From: Sodalis ligni
GTDB lineage: Bacteria > Pseudomonadota > Gammaproteobacteria > Enterobacterales > Enterobacteriaceae
DNA: 64,000 bases
Direction of reading: 5' to 3'
Assembly: GCF_016865525.2 (NCBI RefSeq)
Contig: NZ_CP075169.1
Span: 4,154,337-4,218,336, forward strand
Shown: in pieces, positions 61,794-64,000 of the stretch
Layout of the letters: each line of letters starts with the position of its first letter
Position numbering within the stretch: the first letter of the stretch is position 1
Made by a program: the position numbers and the translations under genes
The notes under the pieces: model-generated
The model's database searches: none
Told to the model about the DNA's origin: nothing
The model's input: the letters and a program-made list of their open reading frames with translations, nothing else

Positions 61794-61813
61794 AACTGTA
61801 TAAATATACAGTA
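61794..61813. promoter_or_regulatory. LexA box at the head of the orf-ninB-ninG-Q cluster
   Basis: AACTGTATAAATATACAGTA has the perfect CTGT-N8-ACAG core and an AT-rich centre like the consensus TACTGTATATATATACAGTA. It lies 24 bases upstream of the ATG at 61770. -35 and -10 candidates on the minus strand overlap it. Confidence 0.85.
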
Positions 61814-61933
61814 ATTATTATCGCCAATTCATTGCAATTGCAACGAAAAATTACCCTTTCCTTAACCTCTTTGGCGACAGAAATCACTTTTACTGATCGA
61901 AATTATGCATTTACGAAATCGAAGGTTGTCCGG

Positions 61934-62077
61934 TCATGGCACAGATCCTTCAATAACTTTTAGCTTTTCCCCGACCGGGATAATGGGGTCTAACGGGTCC
62001 GCGACACTGCGACGGCCCGCCGCGAAACGGGCATGGCAGCATTGACATAACATGGGTAACTTGCCGTCATAAATCAT
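61934..62077 (-). CDS. 47-aa Cys-rich nin-region protein
   Basis: ATG 62077 overlaps the upstream TGA (ATGA) and encodes MIYDGKLPMLCQCCHARFAA, then GRRSVADPLDPIIPVGEKLK. The CQCCH cluster suggests metal binding. The coupling supports translation. The gene ends at 61934, upstream of the LexA box, so it belongs to the preceding transcript. It resembles other small nin-type proteins only in size. Confidence 0.6.
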   Translation of the reverse strand: MIYDGKLPMLCQCCHARFAAGRRSVADPLDPIIPVGEKLKVIEGSVP

Positions 62078-62547
62078 TTGCTGCTACCCCTGAGCGCCTT
62101 CACTTGCTCAAGCCTTTCAGTTAAAAAAGCCAATTCCTGACCAGCCTTATAAATTTGTGCACTCAGATCGCTTAATTTGAACTGTTGAGTTCTCACCCGT
62201 GCCCGGCAGTTGAGTTCCTCCTGTTTGAGCTTTTCCAGTCCAGTGCGGTGATCAGTAATTTCCCGGCGTAATGTTTGCAGCTCCCAGTCAACCTTCGTCT
62301 CTCCGTCTGTGACGGAATTGATCCAATCAAACGGATCAACCACAGCGCCGCATGAGCGGCACGTTAATGTGCGAAGATGATCGTCAACCAAAATCTTTGG
62401 ATGGGTACACCAGCGATTTTTGCTTTTCGCGTCTGGCGCTTTTACAAAATTGCGCATTTCCTTGATGTCGGCATTGGCATCAAATCGCTTTGTGAAAACC
62501 AGTACGTTATCGCTGTCGTCTGGAGGTAAATCGGATTCATCGCTCAT
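62074..62547 (-). CDS. Zinc-ribbon/coiled-coil protein (157 aa)
   Basis: The protein has a central zinc ribbon, HPKILVDDHLRTLTCRSCGA with a CxxC pair and nearby Cys/His, and a long C-terminal coiled coil (TDHRTGLEKLKQEELNCRAR). It overlaps both neighbours by four bases. It is common in lambdoid nin regions as an unnamed protein. Function unknown. Confidence 0.6.
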   Translation of the reverse strand: MSDESDLPPDDSDNVLVFTKRFDANADIKEMRNFVKAPDAKSKNRWCTHPKILVDDHLRTLTCRSCGAVVDPFDWINSVTDGETKVDWELQTLRREITDHRTGLEKLKQEELNCRARVRTQQFKLSDLSAQIYKAGQELAFLTERLEQVKALRGSSK

Positions 62548-62969
62548 GCGGCCTCCGATTTGGCTTTATATCGCTCGAACCAGAAAACAACTGGCGACGG
62601 AGTTACTTGAATTTGCCCGAAGCGTTCAGCGGTGCGGAAATTGACGGAATATGCACGGGCGCGTTCAGCTTGAGCGAAAATTTCATGCCTAAATTCTTCG
62701 AGACTGAACCCGCCCTTAAATAAATTGCAGGGTGCGCATGCCGGAAAGAGATTTTCAAATGTATCCAGATGCTCATTCATCAATTCGCCAGTAGCCCGGA
62801 GTTTCCATACCCCCTTTGCGCGGGCTTTTTGGTCTATTTCAAGTATCCGCCCGACTTTTTCAACGTGGTCTGCGTGCCACCCTTTCTCGGATAACTTGCA
62901 ACCGCAATAAGCGCACCGGCCACCGAATTTTTGCTTAAGTTCTTCCCGCTGCTTTTTTGATAGCTTCAT
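62544..62969 (-). CDS. HNH endonuclease-like protein
   Basis: The 141-aa protein has an HNH domain: FGGRCAYCGCKLSEKGWHAD with HADHVEKVGR and a closing ENLFPACAPCNLFKGGFSLE. Two CxxC pairs bind zinc. It overlaps the methyltransferase stop by four bases, so it may act together with the DNA modification enzyme. Confidence 0.8.
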   Translation of the reverse strand: MKLSKKQREELKQKFGGRCAYCGCKLSEKGWHADHVEKVGRILEIDQKARAKGVWKLRATGELMNEHLDTFENLFPACAPCNLFKGGFSLEEFRHEIFAQAERARAYSVNFRTAERFGQIQVTPSPVVFWFERYKAKSEAA

Positions 62970-64000
62970 GCCGCTTCCTCGGCCTTGGCCTGGCAGAGCT
63001 CTGGGATATTAGCCCGGACTAAAGCTTCAGCAAACGGCGGCGGGACGGCGTTGCCGCAGCGGGCGACCTGCTGCTCTTTCGTGTATTTTTTGCCTTTGTA
63101 ATCCTGATCGATGACGTACCACGCCGGAAATCCCTGGGCGCCATAGAGTTCGGGCGGTTGCAGCATACGTAGGGTGATATCCACCAATGCCCACCAGGCA
63201 CCCTGATAGCTCATCAAAACCGTATCGGCCGGTTCGGGGAAATGCTCGGGCAGGTATTTATGCAGCAGATCTGCGCACTGGCGGGCCTTTTCCCGGTGCT
63301 CCGTTGACAGGCAATCGGCCGGCACATTGACGACCTGCACTACCCCCATTCGGGCTTTGGCTGTAAGGGTGTGCACCGGTTCATCAACGCCCTGCGACTG
63401 GCCGCCGCAACTGTAATATTTGACGACGTAGGCTGTTACAAGCCGCTGATTGCTGCCGGCCGACGTTATTGTGGACATCGGCGCGTCGGCCGCGTGGCCA
63501 TCGCCATCGTAAAACCCGCCATTAGCCTGCTCGAAGAATGCGGAAGTTAACGCGCTCGGTACGCTGCTGGCGGTTACTGTATTTAGCGGGGTATCGAGAG
63601 AGCGGACACCGTCACTCCAGCGTTTGGCGCCGGTACCGCACTGCTCGCCGTGGCCCATGTCTACTAGATTGCCGCAAATCAGGGCCTGTTCCCCGCGGTG
63701 CGCAGCCGTTATAGTTGGCAGCGGATCTGCTGGGGTGGTGCCTGGCCGGTCGCCGTGATGGGTCAAATGTGCCAAGTGTGCGGACACAAGGGCATGCTTA
63801 TTGGCAGCAACGACAGTTCCCAGCGGAGCATTGATGTCCTGCGCCCGCGGTTGCTGGCCTTCGCGTTCGCCGTAGCCGATAGTTATCAGATGGGCGCCGA
63901 CCAGCGCAGATTTTCCGCCACCGCCAGCCGTAACCGTGCCCAGCGGTTCATCGGCGCCGTGCCCTACGCTATTCCCCATGTCACGCTGGATATGCGCAGT
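62966..64000 (-). CDS. C5 cytosine DNA methyltransferase, C-terminal part (start beyond window)
   Basis: The frame is open to the window edge and the readable part (345 codons) has the C-terminal motif region VARCGNAVPPPFAEALV (motif X) and IDQDYKGKKYTKEQQ. Motifs I-VIII, with the PC nucleophile, lie outside. The visible centre contains six degenerate units with the pattern PLGTVTA, PLGTVVA, PLPTITA, PLNTVTA, PMSTITS, PVHTLTA spaced about 45 residues. Phage enzymes of this kind protect DNA from host restriction. An ATG at 63979 exists but is internal. Confidence 0.88.
   Translation of the reverse strand, partial: TAHIQRDMGNSVGHGADEPLGTVTAGGGGKSALVGAHLITIGYGEREGQQPRAQDINAPLGTVVAANKHALVSAHLAHLTHHGDRPGTTPADPLPTITAAHRGEQALICGNLVDMGHGEQCGTGAKRWSDGVRSLDTPLNTVTASSVPSALTSAFFEQANGGFYDGDGHAADAPMSTITSAGSNQRLVTAYVVKYYSCGGQSQGVDEPVHTLTAKARMGVVQVVNVPADCLSTEHREKARQCADLLHKYLPEHFPEPADTVLMSYQGAWWALVDITLRMLQPPELYGAQGFPAWYVIDQDYKGKKYTKEQQVARCGNAVPPPFAEALVRANIPELCQAKAEEAA

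Larger units (their letters stand above)
25256..64000. mobile_element. Lambda-like siphophage prophage, left end to past the window edge
   Basis: From the argW 3-prime end to base 64000 the content is phage: integrase, tail, head, packaging, lysis, Q, nin-type genes and a DNA methyltransferase. The order MTase-HNH-ninB-ninG-Q-lysis-terminase-portal-capsid-tail-J-fibre is lambdoid and runs leftward. The integrase lies at the tail end and reads rightward, as in KplE1-like phages and unlike lambda. Repressor, replication and right att site are not in view. Many accessory genes carry frameshifts while the structural genes are mostly open, so the prophage seems partly decayed. The tail fibre is broken. 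Confidence 0.93.

Overview
The window is enterobacterial chromosome with a prophage inserted in a tRNA gene. Gene content and order on the left (truA-usg-pdxB / flk / fabB / mnmC ... yfcL-epmC-yfcA-mepA-aroC-prmB / smrB / sixA ... yfcZ ... mlaA ... argW) match the E. coli K-12 order around 50-53 min. Protein similarity is high but not close to E. coli, and the GC content is high, so a Sodalis/Pectobacteriaceae-type member of Enterobacterales is likely. Genus is an inference.

Host part (1-25255). It holds cofactor, lipid, tRNA/ribosome and envelope genes: pdxB (vitamin B6), fabB (unsaturated fatty acids, with adjacent FabR- and FadR-like sites), mnmC (tRNA wobble modification), epmC (EF-P hydroxylation), prmB (L3 methylation), smrB (ribosome rescue), aroC (chorismate), mepA (murein), mlaA (lipid asymmetry), and a complete cytochrome c maturation operon ccmABCDEFGH with ccmH and ccmI as separate genes. 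A TonB-dependent copper-type receptor lies between mnmC and yfcL. Compared with E. coli, fadJ, fadI and fadL are absent, and about 1.2 kb of apparently non-coding DNA stands between sixA and yfcZ.

Prophage (25256 to beyond 64000). A lambda-like siphophage is integrated at tRNA-Arg(CCU), argW. Its IntS/KplE1-type integrase starts about 165 bp inside the prophage and reads inward. Almost everything else runs leftward as one late block. Right to left: cytosine methyltransferase (cut by the window edge), HNH nuclease, nin-type genes (ninB, ninG), Q antiterminator, lysis genes (holin-like, GH19 endolysin, Rz/Rz1), terminase, portal, MuF, scaffold, capsid, connectors, tail tube, G/GT chaperones with a probable -1 frameshift, tape measure, M, L, K, I, J and a tail fibre with an SGNH-hydrolase domain. 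The right attachment site, the CI/Cro immunity region and the replication genes are not in the window.

Three things stand out in the prophage. (1) A cargo island of about 4 kb sits inside the tail operon between M and L. It carries a P22 immI-like mnt/arc/ant locus, a RelE-like toxin pair, a lipoprotein remnant and a decayed AT-rich secreted-protein gene. (2) At least eight genes are frameshifted, and five of them are explained by loss of one base from a five-base homopolymer. Host genes in the same window are intact. (3) Two LexA boxes are visible. One precedes a UmuD-prime-like protein. The other precedes an unknown gene at the head of the ninB-ninG-Q cluster, which suggests a direct SOS input to late gene control.
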